This document shows, piece by piece, positions 1-13,275 of a stretch of 64,000 bases of DNA; the stretch's first letter is position 1, and each line of letters starts with the position of its first letter. Origin of the DNA: Sinonovacula constricta (taxonomy: Eukaryota; Mollusca; Bivalvia; Cardiida; Solecurtidae); the NCBI GenBank assembly GCA_007844125.1, contig CM017561.1:18107513-18171512 (forward strand), in the 5' to 3' direction. A program made the position numbers and the translations under genes. The notes beneath the pieces are model-generated. The model was not told the DNA's origin. It worked only from the letters and a program-made list of their open reading frames with translations, and searched no databases.

Positions 1-1487
1 TGTTAAATTTTCTGTCTTCAATTAAAGAAAAATAAATCACTGCAGTGCTATACATGTTTATTGCATATTTCTTCAAATTTGTGCTAAGCTGTGAAAAATA
101 CTTCCTTTTTCTCTTCAAATGTTTGTATACATTTAGCTAAACCATATTGTTGAACAAATTTTGTATGTTTAACTTAACTTTTCATATTTTTTTTAAATAA
201 TTGTCAGAATGTATCATCTAAGTCACTGACAGATTGTGGACCAATTAGAGAAACAATTACCACTCCTGGCAAGTTGTATTGAAGCCACAGTAACTCTGAA
301 AGGTTTATTGCTTTACTTTATCCATAACCATTTTAAATGATCTGTGGTCAAAAATATTCCAGAAAGAAAAAACCCACAAATTTGTTGATTAAATTCAGAA
401 GCTGTTAATATAAAAACGAATAAAAAAAGTAAATGCATCAAAATTAAAACTAAAACAAATACTTGGTTATTGTAAGATTTTACCCCAAGACTTGTATTGC
501 AGCCACATGTTTATTTTATGTTGTGACCGGCACTCTATTTAAATATAACTTTATCAGGCACTTTTAGACTAAATCCAGACCTGATGAGGCATCAATTGCT
601 TTTTGACGTGTTTGTACGTCTTCTTTTTCATTCACTTGTTCTTTTACAGTATTATTGTTTTTCTGGAGATAGTGTGGCTTTCGGCAAATATGTAACTTTA
701 ACATTTTTGTTATGGAAACATTTTCAGATTATGTCATGTATTTTAATATTGTTGAAAAAAATGAAATTTATAAACCATAATCCAAGATTTTTACCAATAA
801 TTTACTTTTGTTACTTTGATAATGTTTTTATCATTTTATAGATATTGGATTTACAATTTTTGTACCTTAGCTATTTGCTACATTTTATATAATATCATTG
901 AGGTGTATTGTGCAATCTCCGCAGTTTCTTTCCCCTGATATTATATATTAAGAGGAGATCTGTGCCTGGTGAATTTAGTTATGCATGTAATAATTTTTGT
1001 AAAATAGAATACAATTGTCAAAAAGTGACCTAGACTTCAGTTAGGACTTGATCAATAAGTGCTTGGAAAATACAAGACAAATCAAAATTTGATTGGTGTA
1101 AACAGATACATGTTACAATATTACAGTCATGGTTAATTCTCAACTGTCACAACTCTGGCATGGTCAAAAGTTATCATAATGCCAATGGAAGATGTAAAAA
1201 AAATGCCATCAGTTACTTGTGACAACAACAAAAACTTAAATTATCTAGAATAAGATTTTATTTTCATCAAGATAAAACAGTTCCTTACATTATTATGTTT
1301 TAATTATCCAAAACAGTGTAATGACATTCTTTGATAAAATAGAATTATCAGATGTTTTACCTGTGTGCCGTGGTGCAGAGGACCACCTCGGTAACCTTTC
1401 TTAAATGTATCATTCATTGTACATACCATTACATGATTCATCTTATATTTATATGTTCTTCATTTCACAGCTGTGTAAAGTCATATT
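1..1487. other. AT-rich stretch without a supported gene
   Basis: I see no open frame with recognisable domains, no RNA gene and no clear repeat. The small ORF at 584-841 has no family features. Confidence 0.5.
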
Positions 1488-1496
1488 ATAATTTAC

Positions 1497-2421
1497 GAAT
1501 CTAGGACAGTTGCCCCCCCGGACGTTTGCCCCCCGGACGTTTGCCCCCCTATTTGTGAAGGGCGGACGTTTGCCCCCCCAGCTGAAATTACAAGGCGGAC
1601 GTTTGCCCCCCCAGCTGAAATTACAAGGCGGACGTTTGCCCCCCAGCTGAAATTACAAGGCGGACGTTTGCCCCTTCTACTAAAATGTCAAGGCGGAAAT
1701 TGCCCTCCCTTTCTTCTTAAACTCTGTATCCCGCCTGTAAATGTCTTCCCGCCATATTAGAAACATACACAAACGGTACTACATGGTGCTACAGTACATG
1801 AAATGTGTTAGGTGTAACAAAATTTTCTATAATTTTTTTCATAGGACTGGAATTAAGTAAAAGTTACAATCTAGTTTGCCTTCATATCTTTACATCGCAT
1901 CAGGTTCCGAGACAATTTACCCGTTCTAAAACTCTCGCCGTCGAACCCGCAAGACTTCGGCTTTAACAGATTGTTTGCTACACATTTCCCGCGATCGCTT
2001 GCCACTCATGCGTAGAGTGTCACAAACAGGTTAACTGTCAATCAACTGGTAGGCCTAGACCCATTTAAAACACTTTGATTAATCAAAATTAGTTTGCAAA
2101 ATTCACGTATTGTAGGCATAATTTCGTCTGAAAAACTATATAGATCCGTTTAATGTTTTTCTTCTGTTTTGTAAAATTAATGAAATTGACAGATTGATTT
2201 TTTTGAAAGTCCGCCCTTACGTTATGGGGGGGGGGGGGGGGGGGGGGGGCAAAAGTCCGCCCTCAAGTTTTGTTGAGGGGGCAAACGTCCGGCTTTGAAA
2301 ATCGGCAGGGGGGCAAAAGTCCGGCTCTGAAAAACGACAGGGGGGCAAACGTCCGGCCTGCATTTAAAAGAGGGCAAACGTCCGGGGGGCAAATGTCCGG
2401 GGGGGCAAATGTCCGTACACC
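1497..2421. mobile_element. MITE with iterated inverted ends and 9-bp target duplication
   Basis: Flanked by identical 9-mers ATAATTTAC at 1488-1496 and 2422-2430. The left end carries at least five tandem copies of GGACGTTTGCCCCC with spacers such as AGCTGAAATTACAAGGC. The right end carries the reverse complement (GGGGGCAAACGTCC) with different spacers. A run of about 28 G lies near 2227-2250. No transposase is present. A 9-bp duplication and long ends suggest a non-autonomous Mutator-like element; the family is inference. Confidence 0.75.
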
Positions 2422-2990
2422 ATAATTTACAGGTCCTCTTCGCTAGTTGCTATAGTTACCTGAAATCTAAAAAAAAGTTTATAACAGAAGGCTTATAACT
2501 GTAATTGATGCATAAAGTCCTGTTGTGTGCAATTTAACTTAATAAAGCCTGGTGTATGTGTTTTTTTCCTATAGATATTATCCTCAATTTATGTTTAAAA
2601 AGTATGAGACAAAGATGGTTCAAGTATTCTGACTGCATCCAGTTTATTCAACCAATTTTTACCAATATTTATATTTGGCAACATAGTAGCTTCTTCCTGT
2701 ATAGTCGAATAGTTAGTTTGTTATGCTGTTATGTTTGAGGTCCCTAGTTTGGGCCCTGTTTGTTGATTTTAACCCCACCCCCCAAAAAACAATGATAATA
2801 AATTTGACAAAAAAGGTTTTATTCCATTTTTTATTAACATTGACAGTTTGTGATGTAGACAAACTAGTGGAAAGGACCTATAATTATAAAAATGATCATT
2901 TGTTGAAAATTAACATTGGTGTTACATGAATATCACATAAGGGAAAAACTAATACTGGTCCAATTATATCCAGTTGTCTTTTGTTTAATA

Positions 2991-3180
2991 CTTCCTGCAT
3001 CACATAGGTACCAGCTGGTATACTTCCTGCATCACATAGGTACCAGCTGGTATACTTCCTGCATCACATAGGTACCAGCTGGTATACTTCCTGCATCACA
3101 TAGGTACCAGCTGGTATACTTCCTGCATCACATAGGTACCAGCTGGTATACTTCCTGCATCACATAGGTACCAGCTGGTT
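2991..3180 (+). repeat. 32-bp tandem repeat, 6 copies
   Basis: Six nearly identical units beginning CTTCCTGCATCACATAGG at 2991, 3023, 3055, 3087, 3119 and 3151. Each unit contains the palindromes GGTACC and CAGCTG. Confidence 0.95.
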
Positions 3181-3231
3181 ACTCTTCTGATTGCATGTTA
3201 CTTCACTGCATGGGTTTGTGTCCTGTTTCTG

Positions 3232-3335
3232 TCAGGGCAAGAACTTTTATTTGGAAAATCTTCCAGCTGTACTATGGTGTGCTGGTGGTTCTACCCAGAC
3301 ATTTGTCTGGGGTCTTGCTTCATCAATTATAGGTA
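3232..3335 (+). repeat. Dispersed repeat fragment, probably SINE-derived
   Basis: Contains TCTTCCAGCTG...GTGCTGGTGGTTCT.CCCAGACATTT, which recurs in diverged form at 42255-42335 and partly in the tail of the SINE at 56.6 kb. It can look like an exon (preceding cag, following gtacaag), but its recurrence argues for a repeat. Confidence 0.5.
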
Positions 3336-5452
3336 CAAGTTGCTGTATTGACCGTAGTTGTGTGCTGCAATGTTGTTTTTTAGAAAGAAAAAAAAAGAAA
3401 AAAATTCTTGTAATATAACTTGATTTTATTTCAGGTTGTTTTGGATCAGATATATTTGTATAAATCTGTTAGAAACAATTCAGATAACAGTTTCAGATAA
3501 CAGTATTTGATAAACATGTGTCCGTGCAATCTTGTACTTTACCACAAGTCATATAATCCCACACTATGTAAATACTTTGTCTGCTTAATGGAAGTCAATA
3601 TTTTCTTAACCAAAACCATTAGGGTCTTGTAGTAAATGTATTAAAGTCGAATATATGTTCTTCGTGCCTCTTTGCTGAAGATAATTTTAGGTGCAGTTAG
3701 CAATGTTTTGATGTGTTTATTTAATCTTTTGTTTTGAAAATTTATTCTCCTCTATTTGAATTAATTTAGCATAATACATTGCTTGTTACAACTGTCACCG
3801 TATTTAGTGCCCTTTGCTACTTAGTTATTGTGTACAGTTTTATATTACAAAGTGAAATGTGTCTGTTATAAATAACCTTCTTCATGTTTGTTTTATTCTA
3901 GGATCATCCTTTTAAATATTTTTTTGCTCTGCTAGATATAAAGCTGAAAAGCACGTATTACACATTGTTAAAATGATAATCTTTGCTCTGTATGTTTTCC
4001 TTTCCATGTGTCATATAACTTATGTTGCTATGCAAGTTGTCCTTGGCAACAGGGGACATAACTCCGAGAGATTGGATATATTTTGCTGGCATTATTTCCC
4101 CTGCGATGAGGTCCAACACCAGGGGGAGCTTGAGGTTATCATACTGTTTGGTGTGTTCATTATGTGTCCTTCTTAGAAGAAATGCCAATATTTTGTGTAT
4201 AGTCATTTTTTATGGATGTACTCTGCATATATTCTTGTATGCATTTTTGTTATGCAAACATGATAATTTAGATGAAAAAAATATCTGCAATTTATATGAT
4301 AACAATAAAACTTAAATACAACTGTTGTAGCTAGTTTATTTTTCCCAAATCAAAATAGGATTGACATAAAATATTGCAATGCCTTTTACTCTACAATTTG
4401 TGTGCTGTGTATAAAGCTTTATTCTGTTTAAACCAAAATATGTAAAAGTAATGATGTAGACCGGGAACCAGAACTTTCAATCTCAGGATGGGGGTGGAGC
4501 TAAGACCGAATTTGCCATACATTCTCCTCCTCCCAGAAAACCCATTTTCTAAAAAAATGTTTTTAGAATGTGGAAGATGCATTCTGAAGTGTGTCTGGAC
4601 AAAGAGTGAACCTTAAATGGTTTATTAAACTGACTCTGAAAAAGACGAAGAGATAAACCTTTAACAGCATAACATCCTTGTTGATAATTGGTTCAAATTC
4701 TTCACAAAAAATGCCAAAACAGGCAAACACATACTTCTCTTTGAACTGGACCATAAATGTTTTCCGATTGATCATGCTTGCACATTGGGAAAGAAAATAA
4801 CGAAAATCTTACTATCTTGGCACAGTTTGTCTGCAAACAATCATTGCCAAACCATAGGATTTTATGATTAACAAATATACATTAATATTGCCTGAATTGA
4901 GATTTCTGTTCGGTATGTGTTGTGCAAAAATAATTTTGCAGTTGATTACTCATGGAAGTTACAAATTAAAACTAGTCTTTTGAAAAGAAAATTCAAAATT
5001 TTCCTAGGAGCCTAGCCTTCAATCTTTTCATTTTTCCAAAGACCATTCATTGGAATTTTGGCCAAACAAAATATACCTAAGCTTTTTCAAATCTAGATCT
5101 TAAAATTAAACATTCGAGTTTATATGAAATAAATAAAATACATAAATTATAAAATATAACTGGTAAATATTGACAAATAAGCAACATTTTTTCCAGTATA
5201 CTTTTTTTTCATCTTTAAACTATTTTGTCATGATCTAAAACAGTCAACTTTAAGTATACTAAAGTCTACAAAGTACCTTGATTGGGATGTCAGGTGACAG
5301 TCGGAAGACCTAGGCTAATGTCATCACCGCCAAGGAGTGTCGATAAGGCTCGTTAGTGGGACAGTTGACAGTGAATGCTATATACACTGCCCTCGGCCTC
5401 CCGGTAAATCTAGGCCTCTTATGTTGATTAGATTAAAGGTATATTATATGTT
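3336..5452. other. AT-rich stretch without a supported gene
   Basis: No domain-bearing ORF. An AATAAA in a plausible context lies near 4302 on the plus strand, but there is no upstream coding exon in the window to attach it to. Confidence 0.4.
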
Positions 5453-5585
5453 AATAAGTAAGTGATTTGATACTGGACCTGTTACTTGCCCGAGGGCAGT
5501 CATAATGGTCAAAGGCCAAAGGTCGAGGGCCAATATAACTGACCCGAAGACAAATAACAGGGCCAATATTAAATCACTTATTGAC
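5453..5585. repeat. Imperfect hairpin, arms of about 33 bp
   Basis: The arm AATAAGTAAGTGATTTGATA...CTGTTACTTG (5453-5488) pairs with CAAATAACAGGGCCAATATT...CACTTATTG (5551-5585). The loop holds GAGGGC...GAGGGCC motifs. Probably a short foldback element or a remnant of one. Confidence 0.6.
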
Positions 5586-7405
5586 AATTTTATTAAATAA
5601 CTGCATAATTAAATATTTCACATTTAGTACTTAGTTTTTGCATTAATTCTAGTCAGAAAATGCTTGTTTGTGTTTTTGTAAAATATATATGTTGTGAATT
5701 TATAACACATTCAGTTAACCACTACCAATTCATGCCGTGAATGTTTCAAAACTGAGAATATTTTGTTTCATAAATTTATGCCATCTGTTTAAAACAAAAT
5801 GGCTGCCATTTCCCAGCGCATCTTTCTGAAATCTATCATTTTTTGGCCCTGTCCTATTAGCCAATCAATTCACTTCAAATGAAGGATTTATATCAATCTT
5901 ACTTTTCGGCCCGGGACCTAAAAAGTGATATTGGCACTGTTTTAAAGAAGGCTGTCGTGTTATTGAATGTGGCAGGTGCTTTTTTATGGGACTAATAACG
6001 TATAGTTATTTAATAAATGTTTTTTACTTTATCTTAAATGCATTATAAACATTACATTTGCTGGACATAATAAATATCTTATATGAAGCCACCCCATGAA
6101 CTTTAAACATTTCACAAAATATTATTAAGGTGTATGATTTCTCAATATAGGCTAAAAAATGTGTTTCACTGGTCGCAATAACAGACAGCCCAAAACAAAC
6201 AAGGCACAACTTATCAAGTTGTTCAGGCATATCTTTGGTCGGAACATTTTGCAATGTACAGAAGAATGAGACATGTTTGGCAGCTTATATTACCTTTATC
6301 TGTACACTGCACAGTTCAAGAAATTTAAGATTAATTTATATTATTTATTTATGTATGCCAATGGTTAAATATTGGCTAAATATGTTCTATTTCAGTTAGT
6401 AAAGACTTAACGCACTAAGCCAGGCGAAGGTGTACAGGTGTAGTTAGGCATCTCCATATTGTGAGCAGATAGCAACAGTAACTAGGGCAGTGGAATAGCG
6501 AGAGATCATACTGGTTAGAAACGATCAAGTGACCTTTCCTCTACTATTTGACAGGCAAGCCTCTTAGCCAATCACAATACGTGATTTCTTCCACATGGCC
6601 ATGATGGTTAGTCCAAGGTTAAACAGTTATTACTGTAGCGGTGTATATCTTGATAAACATAATGAATGTTTCACAACAAATTAACACTTCAATTATCAAG
6701 ATTTAAATGGAAGTGAGCTCATTTTGAAATATAAACAGTGTTAAGTAGATGTGTGCATTTAATGCACACTAACTGCACTCAGATTGTTGCTTTTCATGTA
6801 AAATACAATGCCTGAAATAAACACCTTTCTGAGAGTGTTGTTGATTTTCTCCCTATATAAATGCTGTATTTTTACCATCTATATCAGCTGAATGTGGATT
6901 CATGTTTTCAGACATTATCATTTATTAATGTTAAAATTGTGAACTAAAGAGTGAAATTTTTTGGATCCTTTGTTGAATTGCCCTTCTTGTATTTACCTAG
7001 TGTCCATCCTTCCTACTTTTGTTGTATTGTTGAATATTGACATCAGTTACAAGAGAGCTTTTGTCTGAGCATTAACGATATATTGAATAATACCAGTTCA
7101 GTAAAGATAGACAAAGCATCTTCCTGCTGACAATATACAAGCGAAATACAAATAGTCCTGCTTCACATACCATGACCCTCACCTACACATTAAAACATTA
7201 CAAAATTACATCTGAACAAAATCCCTTCCAGTAATTTAAGCATAGGTGGACTAAATCCCCCTGACTCCCACCTCCTAAATCTAGTTTCTTAATGCAGCAT
7301 ATTCGTATTTGTTGACAGTTATTTCATGAATCGAGGGGAAGGGGTTCTGTGTGCCTTGGAAAATTCACAGGGATTCGGTCTGTCTTGGAAAAGTCACAGG
7401 GATTC
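5586..7405. other. Unassigned AT-rich stretch
   Basis: No gene, RNA or repeat array that I can support. Confidence 0.4.
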
Positions 7406-8238
7406 AGTCTGCAGGCCGTACACTGGTTCTCTATCACCAAAATATAGGAATGGTTTCAAATTATAGGAATTTTTATAACCAAAATATAGGAATCAGAAAA
7501 CAAGAAGCCTGTGTAGGTTTAGTCTCTTCCTCCACTCCCTACACCCTTTTTTTATTTTACTTAAACAAAACATTACCAGACAATATCTAAATTGTAAGAT
7601 ATATGCAAGTTTTAAACTAAACACCATGTGAAACATAGGCTTAATACTGACTGATCATACAGTGTTCACAATCATATTTTGACTGGTAAAAAATGGTTGC
7701 AACACAGTGTAAGAAGTCCTCCTTGGACATACCAGAGATCATACCATAACAATAATGAAAATTGACAAAATATATTAATTCCTGAACTTTAGTTGTAGTA
7801 ACAAACTTCAGGTATGCTGCACTATGAATACTAGTTTCTTATGCTTAAAAATGTATTACAGTTAGCAATGGTTCTATCCTTCTTGGACAAAAGAGAACAT
7901 TTACCCAAATCAAAGTCAACTGAACACATACTTAAGTTATAACAAATCACTGGTTATTTGTCCATTGATATCACAATAAAAAGTGGAAAAGAATAACTTA
8001 AAAAAACACCAGTGAATTAAAATGAAAAAAAGTGCAAGTATTTACATGGCACAATACAAACACATACTTTTGTGTTCACAAATGTACATTCTTTAACATG
8101 GCATGTCCTAGAGAGTGCATCTATTCCAATCTAACTCAATTAAATCATCAGCACAAATGATCAGATGCCATCTTTGTATGTAAATTGCCATGAAAGACTG
8201 TGTATACAACTTTACAGGAACAAGTTAAAAATATGGCC

Positions 8239-11200
8239 TTATTTCTTCATGCCACTGGATGATTTCTTTCCTTTACCCTTGTGTTTCACAGAGCTAGATG
8301 ATGGTTCTTGAGCTGCTTTGGAGGTACCGTACATACTCACTTATAAGACGGGGATTTTTCCTTTAAATTTCATGTTAAAAGTGTGGGGCTCGTCTTATAG
8401 GCGGGGTCTAGCGACCTGGCAAAAAGTTTTCACGTTGTTTTAGGGCGAAAACATACCACATAAACTTGTTAGCAGTTATGTAATGACCCGACGTGCCGTC
8501 ATTGTCGACCACCGATAATTTACCTTAATTGAACTTTGAATTCTGTCCGTCAACGATTAACGGTCTCACATTCATTTCCCTTTGTTCTGCATGAAACACG
8601 GCTTATTATCCGTCAGTAAACACTGAAACAAACTTTCAACTTCAGTCTGCCAAATACACCAAGCTGTAATTTACTCGTGTAGACTTGCCTCATTACACAG
8701 GTCAAGTGACTGACTCTGAGATAAGCTGTTGTCAAGGTGATATCGATCGGAGCAGTTTGACAGTGAGGGTGTGAACGATGTGTTTTTATAAGCAGCTGCC
8801 TATTACATTTCTCCATGAAATTATTGATTGTCGGAATGTACACAAGGACAGTGCACTGTTCCCCGATATATCGTGTACTGTCATACCAGACTTGGTGACG
8901 TAGATCAAAGAAATTAATGTCATGCCGCCACGCGCTACAGGATAGCAGTGCAGCTGAGACTAGATACATCCCGCAACGTGTGAAAATTACAGTCACTGTT
9001 TACCAATTAACCCTTTTGTTGAGACAGCATGACTGGTCGACGCTCCTGTTCATTTTTTCGCCTCGTCTTATAAGCGGGTCGAAGCAGAAACCGGCAATTT
9101 CGCAGGTGAAGTAGGGGGGTCGTCTTATAAGCGAATAGTCTTATAAGTGAGTAAGTACGGGTAGATGCATTTGTCATCAGTTTTTGCTTCTTGCTTTCAA
9201 TTGTCTCCTCTAACATCTTTCTTTTTCCCTTTTCAACTTCTTTCTGACAAGTTCTTAAAGAATCCATCTCTTTCCTCAGTTTCTCAATTTTTGAACTGGC
9301 TGTTGAGATCATCATCTGAGCTACACTTGCACACTGCATGTCCTCATCCTCAAGAGCTTTTTTCAGCTTAGAATTTCCTTCTGACAATAAGAGTTCAGAG
9401 CTTAAAAGTTTTCCTCTTATAATGTCTTCTTCCTTGGACAGATTTTTCTCTTTATCCAACATAGAACACTTCATTGTTGATTGGCACACTTTGTGGACAT
9501 TCTTTCACAGGATCACTGAACTTGACTATGTCCTTGACCATTCTGATGGCATTGATTGTTTTCTCACCAATTGCTGGCCTATCGACAGTGACAACATTAG
9601 TGTTGACTGACAAACTTCTTTCAACATCTGCATTACCGTGGGGCAGCACAAGAGCCTTTTTTGCTAGCTTAGGAAGAACTCTGTACTTCCTCTTGCCATC
9701 AGAGTGATTGCTGTTCATTACCTTCCAGAAGTAATCAATTCTGGCCGGAGCTTCAAAGCCTAAGTCATCATCTGCCATGTACATTTTCCATTCATCCTTG
9801 ATGTTGACAATTGTCTTTTCTGGGTATCCAAACTGTCGTGCTAGTGTTTCAACCTCAGTGAATGAAGTATCTGCAAATCGCTTTGATGGGGTCATACATG
9901 TAATTGGCTTCAGGACAGCATTCTGTAGAGGGAGTCGTTTAATCAAATACGTTGTCACTGTACAGTAAAATGACCTCACACCTAGTATTTCCATGTGGAC
10001 ACCAGTGCTACTCATTTTCTTACTTTCATCCCTGGCCTCACCAAGCTCAATGACATCATCTTTCAGTTGGAATCCAATTCCAAAATCAATAGACGTAAGA
10101 TTTTCCTTTCCATCCTCCACAACATCCTCCTTGAGGAATCTTTTCATGAAAGTTATCAAAAAGCTTGACATTCTAGTGTACAGGATGTGGATCAAAGGCT
10201 GCTCACTCTGAAATTCTCTCAAGAATTCTGCAAACAATGGAATGACAGACAACAGAAATAGAATCTTAAATTTCATATCTGGTTTGTGAATGGCATCTCT
10301 GATTAGCTTGAAGTTGACACTTTTTGGAACTGTTTTGGGGTCCTTCTCCAACTGAGCAACATAAGCACAGATGGCTTGCCACTGGTCAATTATCCTCTGC
10401 AGTGCAGGACCTATGCTTAACCAGCGTACTTGTGAGTGCTTGATGAAAAGCTCTTCATTGAGATTCATATTCATCTGTATTTGCTTAAAGTCCTCCCATC
10501 GACCTGCTGAAACTTTAAAGAGACCAAACAAACTCAAGGCAAAGTCTTCTACATCTTGTCCATATTCATGTATTCCTTTGCAAAATGCATTGTGCATTGT
10601 GTGTAGATTGCAAGTGTCGATATCTAGAAAACCTTGCCATCCAGGATGTGTCTTTTATCAAACTTGACAGCTCTCTGTTTATGGTCTTATTTACATTGGG
10701 GCCATCACTACCTAAAGCTATCAGCATTTCCAGCGGGAATCCATCTTCCTTCAATGCAGCATATATGCTTCTAGCTACTGTCTTACCATCTGCATGACTG
10801 AAGAATAGAGATCGGTAATACCTACACCACACTTCATCATGTGTTGGGGACCAGTATCTGATTAAGAGGTCCATCTGTTTTTTTACTTGAGCTTGGGTCG
10901 TTTCATCATACTTGATTGTGTAGCAGCTCTGAGAGTTTTTCACATCATAAAGGAGAGCTTTTGAGAAGGCAGGGTGCAGTCCATCTGTTAACAAGTATGA
11001 GAGTTTGGTCCTCCCAAAACTGAATCCATCAGCAATTGGACACTTGAACATGGCTCTGAATGTGTCAGATATACCATCACTGGCTCTAAAGCTGATGTTT
11101 GAGTTTGCACATTTTACAGCCCAAATTTTTTCTGCAGTCAGCACATCTTCACCAGGAAAAGAGAAAAAAAGTTTCAACTCTTCTTTTGACTTGCTACTAG

Positions 11201-11470
11201 ATGGGACTTGCTCCCTAGATGTGCCTGGATCAGCTGCTGGGACAGAAACAGTTTTAAACACTAACTTTGTGATGATGAGAGAATTGTCTTGCACAGTTTC
11301 TTGTGCTGATTGCCTTTAGAATACTGGATCAGTTGCTTCACGCCACTGTTGTCACATTTTATTTCAGTTTTACAAACTACACATCTTCCAGAGTACTCTG
11401 TATTGCCGAGAATACACCATTCCTTCATCTGAGTTCAGTTGGCATCTTTTTCCTCCAGCCATCTCTGATT
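8239..11470 (-). pseudogene. Broken hAT-like transposase (ZNF862/KIAA1586-like type)
   Basis: Pieces in transcript order. First, a zinc-finger-like segment CVVC...H.KKLC near 11400-11290 in one frame. Next, frame 11294 to about 10640 with IKYDETTQAQVKKQM and GSDGPNVNKT. Then frame about 10640-9452 with CNLHTMHNAFCKG and near its end LPHGNADVERSLS, the C-terminal hAT dimerisation signature. Last, a Lys/Glu-rich, probably coiled-coil tail from 9489. Frame changes fall near 11290, 10640 and 9470, and a MITE is inserted in the tail. Excising the MITE with one TA gives an open frame ending KSSSGMKK and a stop at 8239. With several frameshifts it cannot encode a working protein as it stands. Confidence 0.8.
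8327..9161. mobile_element. TA-target MITE nested in the hAT element
   Basis: Inverted ends CCGTACATACTCACTTATAA on the left and, reverse-complemented, CCGTACTTACTCACTTATAA on the right, flanked by TA at 8325-8326 and 9162-9163. Subterminal motif CGTCTTATAAGCG is repeated. No transposase. The TA target points to the Tc1/mariner/pogo superfamily. Confidence 0.8.
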
Positions 11471-12129
11471 GAATTTTGTTTTTTCACTTGGCATATTTAC
11501 AGTTTACCATGGATAATAACAGTCAAATTTATTGTAACCTGCAAAGAAAATATCTTTCAATACTTCTGAAATATTTAAGGACTTTTGTTTCTATCTTAAA
11601 ATACCTGAACATGGTTATTAAGATAGAAACAAATGGGCTGGGCAGGGTTGCCACACCTGTAAGAATGTTATATTCTAAAAGAAATTTCTATTACATGGCC
11701 CTCTGTAGGATATTGAAAGATCTCCTGGGCACATTTAACAAATATTTTCATTCAAAATACATCTTTCTTAGCTTACCCATTATAATTTTTGTAAAAATAT
11801 AGGAATTTATAGGAATTTAGGTCAATTATAGGAAAAAATAGGAGAGCTGTCAAAATATAGGAATTTATAGGAAAATATAGGAGAGTGGACACCCTGAGTC
11901 TGCCTTAGAAAATTCGTCAATTGAGCAATTTGAATGAAACTGCTGTGCGCTCTAGTGCAATGCAGTATGGCATAGTTTTGGACTGCACTCTGGGTTGTTG
12001 CAAGAAACTGAAATTAAAGTAGAATTACATAAAGAATGCACTCTGGCAAGACTGTGGACTGCAATCTGGGTAATTAAAAAAAAAATAAAGGTTGTTTTTT
12101 TATCTTATATACAAAAATTTACATGAGTA

Positions 12130-12665
12130 ATGGCATTAGTGCAGAAGGGGGCATTTCTCTAAAATGAGAAGAGGAGAGTGAAGTTCTTGTGCCCTGCTCT
12201 CTGCTTCAATAAAATCTATCCACCTATGAAGTTTCAAGTCAATAGCTTTGATAATGTAGGCGTATGGTCCAGACAGACAGTTCTAATGCACTGCATTCAG
12301 TCTAAATGAGATCTATCGAAAGTTTCAAATCAATAGCTTTGATAACACAGGAGTTATGCTCTGGAAAAGAAAATTAAACAAAGGGGCATAACTCCAAAAC
12401 CATTAAGTACAGAGTTAAGGTTCCAGTGCATTGTACTTTGTCACAATAAGACCTATCTATGTATCAAGTTTCAAGTCAATAACTTTAGTAATGTAGGATT
12501 TCTGCTCCAGACAAGAAAATTAAACAAAGGGCAATAACTATGCACTGCACTTCGTCTCAATGAGATCTATGCACCTATGAAGTTTCAAGTCAATAGCTTT
12601 GAGTGAGACAAACATCTGGACCTCGCCCACCCGCCTGCTGTACACCCACCTGCCCACCATGGGTG
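12130..12665. repeat. Degenerate tandem repeat, about 100-140 bp spacing
   Basis: The phrase GAAGTTTCAAGTCAATAGCT recurs with changes near 12220, 12320, 12465 and 12575, alternating with GACAAGAAAATTAAACAAAG and ATGAGATCTAT. This kind of phrase repeat is familiar from bivalve genomes (from memory, not searched). Confidence 0.6.
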
Positions 12666-13270
12666 ATCCCATAATACGTTTCCGGTTCTACAGGCATATA
12701 AAAATTATTTTTGTTATATGAAGAGGGATAATAAGTGTATATTTATGAAAACATTATCCAAGTGAACAAACCAAATGTGTGTTGGAATTCATAACAATAA
12801 TATAAAGTCACACATCTTGATTATGCATTTTATTAGGACTAGACTGTTAACTGACCAGCAGTAGTTGAAAAGGATGTCAATACAAAAATAGATATAAAGC
12901 AAAATAATAATATAACATGGCACTGGGTGAAATGTAAATAGCAATGAGTATTTCATAGAACAGCTGGCAAGACCAAGTTAGAATGATAAATATTTGGTTT
13001 CATAATCAATGAAATAATAGCAAATTGCTGACAAATAACATAAGAAAGTCATCAATGTTCGACTTTTACACAATGCTGAACAATGTCTATATACAATACT
13101 GATATCTGTTAATCTTGCTCTTACAAAATGGTAAATGTAGAACTAGTTACATAGCACAATACTGAAGATATGAATTTTATTTCTGATTCATTGCTCTAAC
13201 ACAATTATAAACCTTGCGATGACATCCAGCTATTAACGGACAAGGAAATCTCCAGACAGATGTCTAGGTA
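12666..13270. other. AT-rich spacer
   Basis: Nothing recognisable. It separates the degenerate repeat from the 66-bp array. Confidence 0.4.
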
Positions 13271-13275
13271 GAACC

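Larger units (their letters stand above)
7412..11896 (-). mobile_element. Degenerate hAT-type transposon, about 4.5 kb
   Basis: Short inverted ends: left CAGGCCGTACACTGGTTCTC, right (reverse complement) CAGGGTGTCCACTCTCC. AGTCTG flanks both ends (7406-7411 and 11897-11902). Both subterminal regions are rich in AAATATAGGAAT motifs. The transposase reads on the minus strand and is broken. A second element sits inside at 8327-9161. Confidence 0.65.

Noticed and set aside
3232..3320. Apparent exon bounded by cag and gtacaag
   Set aside because: The sequence recurs at 42.2 kb and resembles a SINE tail.
4295..4315. Poly(A) signal AATAAA on the plus strand
   Set aside because: No coding exon upstream in the window to which it could belong.
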